Of a DNA stretch of 32,739 nucleotides, positions 1-7,028 are shown piece after piece (position 1 is the stretch's first letter; each line of letters starts with the position of its first letter). The notes beneath the pieces were generated by a model. The model saw only the letters and a program-made list of their open reading frames with translations, ran no database searches and was not told the DNA's origin. The position numbers and the translations under genes were made by a program. Source of the stretch: an uncultured Oscillospiraceae bacterium (lineage in GTDB: Bacteria > Bacillota > Clostridia > Oscillospirales > Oscillospiraceae); contig CAKUOS010000022.1 in the NCBI GenBank assembly GCA_934670025.1, positions 1 to 32,739 on the forward strand, given 5' to 3'.

Positions 1-632
1 TGCGTGCGCCAGCCCTTTTCGACCATCGGCCAGTTGGCCTCGTAGCGGTCCATCGTGATGACCATGCGGCCGCCGCCCGAGGCGATCTTATATTCATGCT
101 CCGCATCGGACAGCTCCGCAAGGACCGTCTCGAGCTGCGCGACATAGTCCAGCGCGCTCGTCGCGGGCACGTCGCGGCCGTCGAGCAGGATGTGGCAATA
201 GACGTTTTTGAGGCCCATCTCGCGCGCTTTTTTCAGCATGGCGATCAGGTGCGAGATATTGGAATGGACGTTGCCGTCGGACAGCAGGCCGATAAAATGC
301 AGCGCCTTGCCGTTTTGCAGGCAGTTGCCGGTCAGGTCGGTCCAGGTCTTCGACTGATAGAGCGAACCGGACTCGATGGACTCCTGCACGAGCTTTGCGC
401 CCTGGGAGTAGATCTGGCCGCAGCCGAGCGCGTTATGGCCGACCTCGGAGTTTCCCATATCGTCGTCGGTGGGCAGACCGACGGCGGTGCCGTGGGCTTT
501 GAGCCACGTCATGGGGCACGAAGCCATCAGCGCGTCGAGATTCGGAGTATTGGCCTGTTTGACAGCGTCGCCCGGGCCGCCGTCGCCGCGGCCGACGCCG
601 TCCATGATGACAAGTACGATGGGTTTTTTCAT
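1..632 (-). CDS. gpmI: 2,3-bisphosphoglycerate-independent phosphoglycerate mutase, N-terminal part (cut by window edge)
   Basis: It interconverts 3- and 2-phosphoglycerate in glycolysis, in the cytoplasm, using two Mn ions and a serine nucleophile. The first 210 residues are visible. The start MKKPIVLVIMDGVGRGDGG holds the metal-binding Asp11. The motif NSEVGHNALG places the nucleophile at Ser62, the position it has in characterised enzymes of the family. SDGNVHS and LLDGRDVPATSA follow, both typical of the inserted phosphotransferase domain. The family is about 510 residues long, so about 300 lie beyond base 1. The ATG at 632 is preceded by a perfect GGAGG. A small palindrome, TCCTAC-A-GTAGGA (643-655), overlaps this ribosome site. 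The gene lies 48 bp downstream of the P-loop protein gene on the same strand. Confidence 0.96.
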   Translation of the reverse strand, partial: MKKPIVLVIMDGVGRGDGGPGDAVKQANTPNLDALMASCPMTWLKAHGTAVGLPTDDDMGNSEVGHNALGCGQIYSQGAKLVQESIESGSLYQSKTWTDLTGNCLQNGKALHFIGLLSDGNVHSNISHLIAMLKKAREMGLKNVYCHILLDGRDVPATSALDYVAQLETVLAELSDAEHEYKIASGGGRMVITMDRYEANWPMVEKGWRT

Positions 633-680
633 TGGTACTACCTCCTACAGTAGGATATTCTCAAATTTCAATATATTTTA

Positions 681-1535
681 CTACATTTCCGTTTCACTTA
701 CAACAGGATTTTCATGCAGCAGGCGGAAAACGTGGGTGTTCGCCAGTGCGTAGATCCGTGCAAAGTCCACATACGGGTTATAGACGGCCTCGAGCTCGTC
801 GTGCAGCGCCTTCGCCTGTGAAAGGTGTGCGAAGACGTCCGAAAGATCGGGCATCGGCGCGTCGGGCAGGCGCGCGTAGCGCGCCTCGTCCGGGAGGAAG
901 ACCGCTTCGGTCTTTTCCGGACGCAGAGGATCCTGATACAAAACCGCGCCCGGACGCGCGGCAAGGCGCGCAAGCTCCGCTTCGTCCGTCATCTGCACCG
1001 CGCCGTTCGGCGGCGGCAGCGTGACGAGGCCGCGGCAGGTGATAGCGCGCGCGAAGCGCTTTCGGTGCGCAGCCGTCGCCTCCACGGCGCACGACGCGTC
1101 GCCGAAGGCGGCAAGCCGCTCGTATGCCGCGCGGTAACAGGCGCGGTAGCGCGTTTGCAGCTGCTCGATTGCGCGGCGTTCGCCCCGCAGGGCGATACGG
1201 TCGTAAAACCGGCCGAGATCGAGATACAAAGAGGCTGCGCCGGGCGTGACGGCCTCGATGACGTGCGGAGCCGTGCCGTCGACGTAGCCGGTGCGGAGCT
1301 TCGGGATATACACGCCGTCGAGCGAGTCCGGGTCGCCCGAGCACGGGACGTACTCCACGTCAAGGCCCGCGTCCTCGGCCGCTTTGCCGATGGTTTTCAT
1401 GAAGCTCGACTTGCCGCAGCCCGGGCCGCCCTTGATGACCCAGAGAAAATCGTCTGCGCCGCGGCAGAAGCCGCCGTAAAAGGAAACAAAGCCGCAGGCT
1501 GTGTTGCCGCCGAGAAAATACCGTGTCGCCGCCAT
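681..1535 (-). CDS. P-loop NTPase of unknown function (PRK06851-like ATPase)
   Basis: A 284-residue cytoplasmic protein with a clear Walker A motif, GGPGCGKS, at residues 36-43, preceded by a strand (DFLWVIK). The stretch SGDPDSLDGVYIPKLRTGYVDGTAPH resembles a clostridial ATPase family annotated as PRK06851, which often carries two P-loop halves. Only one P-loop is seen here, and at 284 residues the protein is shorter than the roughly 360 I recall for that family, so the second half may be degenerate. That assignment is from memory of the family and is moderately certain. The start ATG at 1535 has AGGAGGG upstream. Its partner and substrate are unknown. It lies between a YgjV-like gene and gpmI on the same strand with short gaps. 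Confidence 0.8.
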   Translation of the reverse strand: MAATRYFLGGNTACGFVSFYGGFCRGADDFLWVIKGGPGCGKSSFMKTIGKAAEDAGLDVEYVPCSGDPDSLDGVYIPKLRTGYVDGTAPHVIEAVTPGAASLYLDLGRFYDRIALRGERRAIEQLQTRYRACYRAAYERLAAFGDASCAVEATAAHRKRFARAITCRGLVTLPPPNGAVQMTDEAELARLAARPGAVLYQDPLRPEKTEAVFLPDEARYARLPDAPMPDLSDVFAHLSQAKALHDELEAVYNPYVDFARIYALANTHVFRLLHENPVVSETEM

Positions 1536-1599
1536 AATAGATCCCTCCTGAAAATCTGGTACGGATACTATATGCGGAAAATGCGGCGCGCGGAACCTA

Positions 1600-2145
1600 T
1601 TATTTCTGCGCGGCGACCGCGTCGCCGTCGAGCGCAGCCCAGCCGAAGCGGAGAATGGAGATGACGATGGACAAAATGGCGACCGTCTCGTTGAGCGCGC
1701 CGCCCCAGGAGCCCACGATCACATCGTAGGTCAGAAGGCACGGCGACGTGACGAGAAGATTGGCCAGACGGATCTTACGGGCGTTGTTGCTCCAGTAGCC
1801 GACGGTGCCGGCGATGGCGCCGGCCGCGGGCAGAAGGCTGATCCAGCCGTCCCATGTGAAGAGCGCAAGCGTGAGCGTGGCGGCGGAAAACACCGCGATC
1901 CAGCCCTTCCAGCGCACGGCGCGGCTGGACGTGTAGCGCGTGAGCATGATGTTGCGGACGATGCTCAAAAGCAGGCTCAGGCAGCCGCTGTACGCGCCGA
2001 GCAGCGCGAACTGCGCGCAGAAGCACGCGCAGCCGAGCGTTTGCAGCACGAACAGGCTCCGGTTCGCCTTCACCTGAAACGAAATGAAAAAGAACAGCGC
2101 CCCGGCAAAGCCGATGGCCTGCGTCAGAATGTCAAACCAGTTCAC
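1600..2145 (-). CDS. YgjV-like small integral membrane protein
   Basis: About 181 residues, almost all hydrophobic, with around six membrane segments separated by short basic loops (KANRS, TRYTSSRAVRWK, NNARKIR). The pattern of paired helices and a conserved NxxRKIR-type loop suggests the YgjV family of inner-membrane proteins, whose function is not known. The frame stays open upstream to an ATG at 2220. I instead choose the GTG at 2145 because GAGGGGAGAGGG stands just upstream and because the extra 25 residues would be polar and encoded within the nifU terminator. No separate promoter is evident between that terminator and the GTG, so it may be expressed by read-through. Confidence 0.75.
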   Translation of the reverse strand: MNWFDILTQAIGFAGALFFFISFQVKANRSLFVLQTLGCACFCAQFALLGAYSGCLSLLLSIVRNIMLTRYTSSRAVRWKGWIAVFSAATLTLALFTWDGWISLLPAAGAIAGTVGYWSNNARKIRLANLLVTSPCLLTYDVIVGSWGGALNETVAILSIVISILRFGWAALDGDAVAAQK

Positions 2146-2173
2146 ATCCCTCTCCCCTCTTGTCCGAACGGCA

Positions 2174-2211
2174 GGAAAAACGCCCGAAAAGCGGTCGTTT
2201 TCCGGGCGTTT
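2174..2211 (-). terminator. Rho-independent terminator after nifU
   Basis: On the minus strand, AACGCCCGGAAAA pairs with TTTTCGGGCGTT around a short loop and runs into a T tract ending in TTTTT. It lies 20-55 bp past the nifU stop codon. Confidence 0.8.
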
Positions 2212-2229
2212 CGATATCACAGATGCGTG

Positions 2230-2667
2230 TTATACCATCCGGCAGCAGGACTCGCAGTCCTCCTGTCCGGGGAACTTGCTGTGGTCGTAGTCGATGTGGT
2301 TCTTTTCGTAATAGTCCTGAATGGCGGACTTGACGGCCTCCTCGGCCAGCACCGAGCAGTGCAGCTTGTGCGCGGGCAGACCGCCCAGCGCGTCGACGAC
2401 CTCTTTGTTCGTCAGCGCCAGCGCCTCGTCCAGCGTGCGGCCCTTGATCATCTCGGTGGCGATGGAGCTCGAGGCGATCGCGCTGCCGCAGCCGAACGTC
2501 TCAAACTTGACGTCCTCGATCTTGTCGTCCTTGATCTTCAGGTACATCTTCATGATGTCGCCGCACTTGGCGTTGCCGACCTCGCCGACGCCATCCGCGT
2601 CCGCGATCTCGCCGACGTTGCGCGGGTGCATGAAGTGGTCCATGACAGTTTCGGTATACAGTGCCAT
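2230..2667 (-). CDS. nifU: Fe-S cluster assembly scaffold protein, NifU/IscU type
   Basis: A 145-residue scaffold on which [2Fe-2S] or [4Fe-4S] clusters are assembled before transfer to apoproteins. The three cluster-ligating cysteines of the IscU domain are present: Cys35 in GNAKCGD, Cys60 in FGCGSA and Cys104 in HCSVLAE. Asp37, which labilises the cluster in homologues, follows Cys35. A C-terminal tail DCESCCRMV adds three more cysteines, as is common in clostridial versions that lack the NifU ferredoxin and Nfu domains. The start has AAAGGAGGG. It is 16 bp downstream of nifS, so the two genes form an operon and the desulfurase is its sulfur donor. No IscR, HscA or HscB is seen nearby. Confidence 0.95.
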   Translation of the reverse strand: MALYTETVMDHFMHPRNVGEIADADGVGEVGNAKCGDIMKMYLKIKDDKIEDVKFETFGCGSAIASSSIATEMIKGRTLDEALALTNKEVVDALGGLPAHKLHCSVLAEEAVKSAIQDYYEKNHIDYDHSKFPGQEDCESCCRMV

Positions 2668-2683
2668 AATGAAAACCCTCCTT

Positions 2684-3871
2684 TTACAGTGTGAACTGCC
2701 GCTTGCCGCTCATCAGGTCCTTCCAGACCGGCGACATATTCCGCAGATATTCGACGATCGGCGGAAGCTCGGCAAGGATATAGTCGATCTCTTCTTCGGT
2801 GTTGTCTTCGCAGACGGTCAGGCGCAAAGAGCCGTGCGCGACCTCGTGCGGGCGGCCGATGGCCAGCAGCACGTGGCTCGGGTCGAGCGAACCGGACGTG
2901 CACGCGGAACCGGACGACGCGCTGATGCCCTTCGCGTCAAGGAGCAGCAGCAGGCTCTCGCCCTCGATGCCCTCGAAGCAGAAGTTGACGTTGCCGGGCA
3001 GACGCGGCGCGCGCGCGCCGTTGAGCGCGCAGTGCGGGATCTGCGAGATGCCGTCGATCAGCTTATCGCGCAGGGCCGTGACCTTTTTCGCGTTTTCATC
3101 CATATTGGCGCACGCCTCTTTGAGCGCCGCAGCCATCGCCGCGATGCCGGGGACATTCTCCGTGCCGCCGCGCTTGCCGCGCTCCTGCGCGCCGCCCTCG
3201 ATGAGGTTCGTGAGGATGACGCCGCGCCGCGCGTAGAGCATACCCACGCCCTTCGGGCCGTGGAACTTGTGCGCCGAGAGGCTCAGCAGGTCGATGTTCA
3301 TCTCGTTCACGTCGATCTTTACGTGGCCCGCGGCCTGGACTGCATCGGTGTGGAACAGGACGCCGGCCGCTTTGCAGACCGCGCCGATCTCGGCGATGGG
3401 CTGGATGGTGCCGATCTCGTTATTGGCAAACATGATGGTCACAAGGCAGGTGTCGGGACGGATTGCCTGCTTCACCTGCCCGGCCGTGACGAGACCGTCG
3501 GCGTGGACGTCGAGCAGCGTGACCTCGAAGCCCTGCTTTTCCAGCCGTTTGAGCGTATGCAGGACGGCATGATGCTCAAACGTGGTGGAGATGATGTGCT
3601 TTTTGCCCTTTTTCGCGCCGAGATACGCCGCGGAGGTGATGGCCTGATTATCGGCCTCGCTGCCGCCCGAGGTGAAATAGATCTCGCGCGGCTGCGCGCC
3701 GAAGCACGCGGCCATATCGGCCCGCGCCGTCTCGAGGACCTCTTTGGCCTCCTGGCCGAGCGTGTAGAGGCTCGAGGGGTTTCCGTAGGTGTTGTTTAAG
3801 TGATACGTCATCGTGTCGATGGCTGTCTGGTGCATTCTGGTGGTCGCTGCGTTGTCCGCGTAAACCTTCAT
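2684..3871 (-). CDS. nifS: Cysteine desulfurase NifS
   Basis: A PLP enzyme that removes sulfur from L-cysteine and passes it as persulfide to NifU. With the start at 3871 the protein is 395 residues, the normal family length. It begins MKVYADNAATT and has His100 of FEHHAV at the PLP ring, Lys202 of SAHKFHGPKG as the Schiff-base lysine and Cys324 in the loop SSGSACTSG as the persulfide cysteine, with the longer-loop signature of class I (NifS/IscS) enzymes. The frame extends 30 codons further, but AAAGGAG lies nine bases before the ATG at 3871 and the upstream part overlaps the promoter. First gene of the nifSU operon. Confidence 0.96.
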   Translation of the reverse strand: MKVYADNAATTRMHQTAIDTMTYHLNNTYGNPSSLYTLGQEAKEVLETARADMAACFGAQPREIYFTSGGSEADNQAITSAAYLGAKKGKKHIISTTFEHHAVLHTLKRLEKQGFEVTLLDVHADGLVTAGQVKQAIRPDTCLVTIMFANNEIGTIQPIAEIGAVCKAAGVLFHTDAVQAAGHVKIDVNEMNIDLLSLSAHKFHGPKGVGMLYARRGVILTNLIEGGAQERGKRGGTENVPGIAAMAAALKEACANMDENAKKVTALRDKLIDGISQIPHCALNGARAPRLPGNVNFCFEGIEGESLLLLLDAKGISASSGSACTSGSLDPSHVLLAIGRPHEVAHGSLRLTVCEDNTEEEIDYILAELPPIVEYLRNMSPVWKDLMSGKRQFTL

Positions 3872-3911
3872 CTGTATCAGCTCCTTTGAAGCGCTTGTTT
3901 TTTCCGGTTTG

Positions 3912-3940
3912 AACATATCATATATTCCCCATAAAGTCAA
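3912..3940 (-). promoter_or_regulatory. Sigma-A promoter of nifS-nifU
   Basis: TTGACT (3935-3940) and TATGTT (3912-3917) are separated by exactly 17 bp, about 40 bp upstream of the nifS start, in a locally AT-rich stretch. Confidence 0.7.
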
Positions 3941-3998
3941 TAGGTTTATAGGCTGTAGCACTTCACAAAAACTTCAGAGTTTTTTCAGCGCTTCTTTG

Positions 3999-4027
3999 TT
4001 GTTTTTCCGGGCCGTTTTGTGTAAACT
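3999..4027 (+). promoter_or_regulatory. Promoter of the DUF2974 gene
   Basis: TTGTTT (3999-4004), 17 bp, TAAACT (4022-4027), 29 bp before the ATG at 4057. It is divergent from the nifS promoter. Confidence 0.55.
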
Positions 4028-4056
4028 GAGTGTACGAATTTTTTGGAGGTTTCCGC

Positions 4057-5229
4057 ATGGCAAATATTCTGGACTATCTGGACTGGCGCGGCGATCTGAC
4101 GCTGATCGAGCGCGGCTTCAACGAGGTGGACAATCTGCTGATGGCTGAGCTGTGCTTCCTGGACTTTGCGGGCATCGTGCCGCCCGGCTTTGACGCGCCC
4201 GTTCCCCTGCCGGAGGCGATGGCGCGCTATGACGCGCTGCGCGCGGACGCGACGATGGGCGTGCTCGTCCCGGAGCAGATCCCGCAGCTCGGGCGGAAAA
4301 TGGCCGCGAGCGCGCGCTTTTCCGAACTCAGGCTGTGCGGCTACGTCAGCCGCATCGACGACGAGACGCAGACGCAGTTCGCCGCGCTGAGCGCGCTTTT
4401 GCCCGACGGGACGGCGTACATCGCCTTCCGCGGCACGGACGACACGATCGTCGGGTGGAAGGAGGACTTCAATCTCGCGTTTTTGCCGGTCGTGCCGGCA
4501 CAGGCGATGGCCGCGCAGTATCTGGCCGCGGCGGCCGCGCAGCTGCCGCAGAAGGCGCTGCGCATCGGCGGACACTCGAAGGGCGGAAATCTGGCGGTCT
4601 ACAGCGCGGTCTTCTGCGACGAGGCCGCGCAGAATCAGATCATGTATGTGTACAACAACGACGGGCCGGGCTTCCGCACATCGCTGCTGCCGCTTGAACA
4701 GCATAAGCGCATCGCCGGGCGGATCGTGACGATCCTGCCCGAATCGTCGGTCGTTGGGATGCTGCTGGAGCACGAGGAGCGGTATGAGGTCGTGCGCAGC
4801 ACACAGATCGGCCTGTGGCAGCACGACGGCTTTTCGTGGCAGGTGCGCGGCGAAGCGTTTGAGCATCTGCCGGATCTGACGGAGGGCGGCAAGCTCATCG
4901 ACGAGACGCTGCGCGCGTTCATCCTCTCGCTGTCCGACGAGCAGCGCGTGGCGTTTACCGACGCGCTGTTTGACGTGCTGACGTGTACCGACGCCGGGAC
5001 GCTGACCGATTTGAAGGAAGGCGGACTCAAGACCGCGGCAGCGATGGTCAAAAAATACCGCGAGCTGGACAAGCCCACACGGCAGGCGCTGGGCAGCACG
5101 CTGCGGCTGTTCATCAAGGCCGGCGCGAAGACCGCCGCGGCGGAGCTGAGCCCCACGCAGCGGCTGCTGCGCCATCTGCCGCTGCAAAATGTGGCCGACG
5201 GGCTCGACGAGCCGCCCGCGCAGCCGTAA
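4057..5229 (+). CDS. DUF2974 (Mbeg1-like) alpha/beta-hydrolase family protein
   Basis: A 390-residue cytoplasmic protein without signal peptide or membrane segments. It has a lipase-like core: AFRGTDDT at 123-130, as in class 3 lipases, then GGHSKGGNLA with the nucleophile elbow G-H-S-K-G and Ser174. A GPGF segment follows about 40 residues later. This is the pattern of the DUF2974/Mbeg1-like family, common in Firmicutes and presumed to hydrolyse an ester or lipid; the substrate is unknown. GGAGGT stands six bases before the ATG at 4057, which is why I prefer it to an upstream ATG at 4030. It is a single-gene transcript between its own promoter and a strong terminator. The C-terminal 130 residues are helical with no recognised domain. 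Confidence 0.85.
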   Translation: MANILDYLDWRGDLTLIERGFNEVDNLLMAELCFLDFAGIVPPGFDAPVPLPEAMARYDALRADATMGVLVPEQIPQLGRKMAASARFSELRLCGYVSRIDDETQTQFAALSALLPDGTAYIAFRGTDDTIVGWKEDFNLAFLPVVPAQAMAAQYLAAAAAQLPQKALRIGGHSKGGNLAVYSAVFCDEAAQNQIMYVYNNDGPGFRTSLLPLEQHKRIAGRIVTILPESSVVGMLLEHEERYEVVRSTQIGLWQHDGFSWQVRGEAFEHLPDLTEGGKLIDETLRAFILSLSDEQRVAFTDALFDVLTCTDAGTLTDLKEGGLKTAAAMVKKYRELDKPTRQALGSTLRLFIKAGAKTAAAELSPTQRLLRHLPLQNVADGLDEPPAQP

Positions 5230-5233
5230 TATG

Positions 5234-5275
5234 AAAAAACAGGCGCAGCTCCGAAGAGCTGCGCCTGTTCGTTTT
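5234..5275. terminator. Bidirectional terminator between convergent genes
   Basis: A perfect 14-bp stem, arms 5238-5251 (AACAGGCGCAGCTC) and 5256-5269, with a CGAA tetraloop. T-rich sequence follows on the plus strand (CGTTTT) and on the minus strand (TTTTTT). Confidence 0.9.
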
Positions 5276-5279
5276 GACA

Positions 5280-5876
5280 TCAGAACCACGTTCTCGTGCG
5301 TGAGTAGCGGAACAGCTCCCACAGCGTGATGAGCACCTGCACCGCCGCACAGATGACGAAAATGAGCGACATTTTTTCGATGATCGGCAGCGAAAGATAG
5401 ATACACAGGCCCAGCGACCAGATGAGCACCGTGATGGAAAGGCCCTGCATCAGAATGCCCCACCAGAGCGAAGTAAAGACGATGGCGACGATGGCCGAGA
5501 CGGGCACGGCATAGAGGAAAAACAGCCAGCTGCGGAACGGGATGCCGGCGATCATGAAGGCGCTGAACAAAATGGCCGCGATGACGAACACCAGCGCCAC
5601 CGACAGCGCGAGGATATACAGATGCAGGTGCGGATTGGACTGCTTGGGCGGCTCCTCCTCGCCGATGAGGTTGCTGACCGTCACGCCGTAGAGCTGCGCG
5701 ATCTGCGCAAGGATATACACGTCGGGCAGACCCTCGCCGCGCTCCCATTTGGAGACGGATTTGTCGGAATAATTGAGCTTCCCGGCCAGGTCCAGCTGGG
5801 TATCCTTGTGCGCCTTGCGATAGGCGGCGATGTTTTTGGCCACGGTGCGCCGCAGCGTCTGTTCGTCCTGGATCAT
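5280..5876 (-). CDS. XRE-family regulator with a four-helix membrane domain
   Basis: A 198-residue protein. Residues 14-68 form an HTH_3 (Cro/CI) domain with the characteristic SDKSVSKWERGEGLPD, followed by a short acidic/proline linker. Four hydrophobic segments follow at about 86-108, 113-135, 138-160 and 168-188, ending RYSRTRTWF. The DNA-binding domain is therefore tethered to the membrane, a design common in clostridia and thought to sense membrane or cell-wall state; no ligand is known here. AAAGGAG precedes the ATG. The promoter lies about 180 bp upstream, giving an unusually long leader. It converges with the DUF2974 gene. Confidence 0.88.
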   Translation of the reverse strand: MIQDEQTLRRTVAKNIAAYRKAHKDTQLDLAGKLNYSDKSVSKWERGEGLPDVYILAQIAQLYGVTVSNLIGEEEPPKQSNPHLHLYILALSVALVFVIAAILFSAFMIAGIPFRSWLFFLYAVPVSAIVAIVFTSLWWGILMQGLSITVLIWSLGLCIYLSLPIIEKMSLIFVICAAVQVLITLWELFRYSRTRTWF

Positions 5877-6053
5877 GGGGCGCTCCTTTCGAAAAAGTAC
5901 TGAAATTACAGGGAATTCTACTGCCGGTAGAGTGGCTCTCTCCGACGGGTATCGCCGGGTAGAGCGGCGGTAGGGTGCATTCTGACGGGCAGTATGCTAG
6001 GATAAATGCAGCCGGGCGGAACGCGCGCAGCGCTCCTCCGTGAGGCAGATATC

Positions 6054-6089
6054 GTGTTTTAGTATAACACTTTTTTTCATCCTGTGCAA
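6054..6089 (-). promoter_or_regulatory. Promoter of the membrane XRE gene with overlapping inverted repeat
   Basis: GTGCAA on the plus strand (6084-6089; TTGCAC read on minus), 17 bp, then TATACT (6061-6066). An inverted repeat GTGTT-N7-AACAC (6054-6070) covers the -10 box, and GTGCAAT/ATTGCAC (6084-6090 and 6106-6112) covers the -35. Both could be operators, possibly autoregulatory. The predicted leader is about 180 nt. Confidence 0.6.
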
Positions 6090-6120
6090 TGCGCATTTTT
6101 GTCGGATTGCACGATACGTA

Positions 6121-6146
6121 CCCGGCGTCTCACACACCGCGCCGGG
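6121..6146 (+). repeat. GC-rich hairpin at the edge of the repeat island
   Basis: CCCGGCG (6121-6127) and CGCCGGG (6140-6146) with a 12-base loop. It is the first of about ten hairpins strung through 6.1-6.75 kb, a stretch with no credible gene. Confidence 0.6.
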
Positions 6147-6151
6147 GCGTC

Positions 6152-6257
6152 GGAAGCGGCTTTGACGGAACGAGCCATCGCGGAGCGATGTCTCTTATCC
6201 TCTAAAGCCGCTTCCTCCTTTCCAAAACGCAAACCAGGTTTGCGGTTTGGTTTTTTT
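6152..6257 (+). repeat. Structured repeat unit, copy 1 (ends in a terminator-like hairpin)
   Basis: A perfect 12-bp outer stem (6152-6163 with 6204-6215) encloses GACGGAACGA, an inner hairpin CATCGC-GGA-GCGATG (6176-6190) and CTTATCCTCT. A second hairpin follows (6222-6235 with 6237-6250) and then seven T residues, which makes it look like an intrinsic terminator on the plus strand. The flanks GACGGAACGA and CTTATCCTCT recur in the other copies while the stems change sequence. Confidence 0.8.
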
Positions 6258-6260
6258 ATC

Positions 6261-6357
6261 CGGCTTTGACGGAACGAATCATCGCAAGCGATGCTTCTTA
6301 TCCTCTGAGTTCGTTTCCTCCTTTCCAAAACGCAGGCCAAGCCTGCGTTTTGGTTTT
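6261..6357 (+). repeat. Structured repeat unit, copy 2
   Basis: It repeats GACGGAACGA (6269-6278), the CATCGC/GCGATG hairpin (now with an AA loop) and CTTCTTATCCTCT. GGAACGAA can pair with TTCGTTTCC (one bulge) as the outer stem. Its following hairpin is CCAAAACGCAGGC (6325-6337) with GCCTGCGTTTTGG (6341-6353), then TTTT. Confidence 0.8.
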
Positions 6358-6358
6358 C

Positions 6359-6413
6359 TGCGCCCGCAGGCGCACATTGCAAGTTTCAGAGCGCCGACAC
6401 CGCCGTCACCAAC
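6359..6413 (+). repeat. Repeat block shared with 32.27-32.32 kb (inverted)
   Basis: Contains the hairpin GCGCCCGCAGGCGC, then a sequence ending CGACACCGCCGTCACCAACA that reappears in opposite orientation at about 32266-32323 with scattered substitutions. Confidence 0.75.
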
Positions 6414-6419
6414 ATCGTC

Positions 6420-6514
6420 GGAATCAGAGCTTACGGAACGAGTCTCCGCGAAGCGAAGCCTCTTATCCTGACGCTCTGTTCCTCCTCTTGCGAAACAGAC
6501 TTCGTCTGTTTCGC
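6420..6514 (+). repeat. Structured repeat unit, copy 3
   Basis: Outer stem GGAATCAGAGC (6420-6430) with GCTCTGTTCC (6473-6482), one bulged T. It encloses ACGGAACGA, a short hairpin around CGCGAAGCG and CTCTTATCCT. The second hairpin is GCGAAACAGAC (6490-6500) with GTCTGTTTCGC (6504-6514). Almost no stem base is shared with copies 1 and 2, yet the fold is the same. Confidence 0.75.
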
Positions 6515-6527
6515 AGAGCGCACGCAT

Positions 6528-6718
6528 CGCCGTGACGGCGGTTTTTGAGTTATTAGCGTCCTTTTCTCCCCAATCTTTTCCCACGCACGGGAAAAGATTG
6601 GGCCGTCGGAGACACGTCGACCTCTCCGTCTCGGCTTCGCCGAGCCACCTCCCCTTCACAAGGGGAGGCACGGGCCGATGTGGGCATCGGCCCCTACGCA
6701 AATTTGGAGGACCAATAC
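6528..6718 (+). repeat. Hairpin-rich repeat block shared with 32.06-32.19 kb (inverted)
   Basis: It begins CGCCGTGACGGCG and contains CAATCTTTTCC...GGAAAAGATTG (6571-6600), TCTCGGC-TTC-GCCGAG, CCTCCCCTT-CAC-AAGGGGAGG and GGGCCGATG...CATCGGCCC followed by CCTACGCAAATTTGG. The same blocks, without the two middle hairpins, occur reversed at 32064-32187. No gene is visible. Confidence 0.85.
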
Positions 6719-6752
6719 AAAAAAGGTACAGCCCTGCAAGCCGGGCTGTACC
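6719..6752 (-). terminator. Terminator of the small XRE gene
   Basis: GGTACAGCCC (6725-6734) and GGGCTGTACC (6743-6752), followed on the minus strand by six T residues. The stem starts directly after the stop codon. Confidence 0.85.
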
Positions 6753-6959
6753 TCACAACTCTTTTCTGGAGCTTCTGCCGACCAGATAATCCAGACTTAC
6801 CTGATAATAGTCCGCGAGACGAACCGCAAGCTCCAGCGGCAGCGGCCGTTCGCCGCGCTCGTATTTCGAATACAGGGACTGGTCGCACATCAGATAGTCG
6901 GCCACTGTCTGCTGCTTCAGGTCATGATCTTCCCGCAGGTCGCGGATCCTGAGTTTCAT
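6753..6959 (-). CDS. Small XRE-family (HTH_3) transcriptional regulator
   Basis: About 68 residues made up almost wholly of a Cro/CI helix-turn-helix: MKLRIRDLREDHDLKQQTVA, then the recognition region CDQSLYSKYERGERPLPLE and the DYLVG end. The ATG at 6959 is chosen because MKLRxLR is the usual family start and GGTGAT lies just before it; in-frame ATGs at 6965 and further upstream are possible. It is divergent from a 49-residue protein gene with about 70 bp between them. An imperfect palindrome GTACA-ATA-TGTCC (6987-6999) there could be its operator. The target is not known. Confidence 0.85.
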   Translation of the reverse strand: MKLRIRDLREDHDLKQQTVADYLMCDQSLYSKYERGERPLPLELAVRLADYYQVSLDYLVGRSSRKEL

Positions 6960-7028
6960 CGGCATCACCGCAGTCATCATACCCAAGTACAATATGTCCT
7001 AAATTTACAAAGAAAGGGCGGTGAGAAC

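Noticed and set aside
3985..6096. 700-codon minus-strand frame across the DUF2974 and XRE genes
   Set aside because: It crosses a strong terminator and overlaps two well-supported genes in other frames.
6084..6701. Several short open frames within the 6.1-6.7 kb island
   Set aside because: They translate repeat hairpins (recurring SSFPKR, LRFGF-like strings) and lack ribosome sites; the repetition is nucleotide-level structure.
6084..6718. CRISPR array
   Set aside because: Repeats are irregularly spaced, folded units with varying sequence, not identical direct repeats with uniform spacers, and there are no cas genes.
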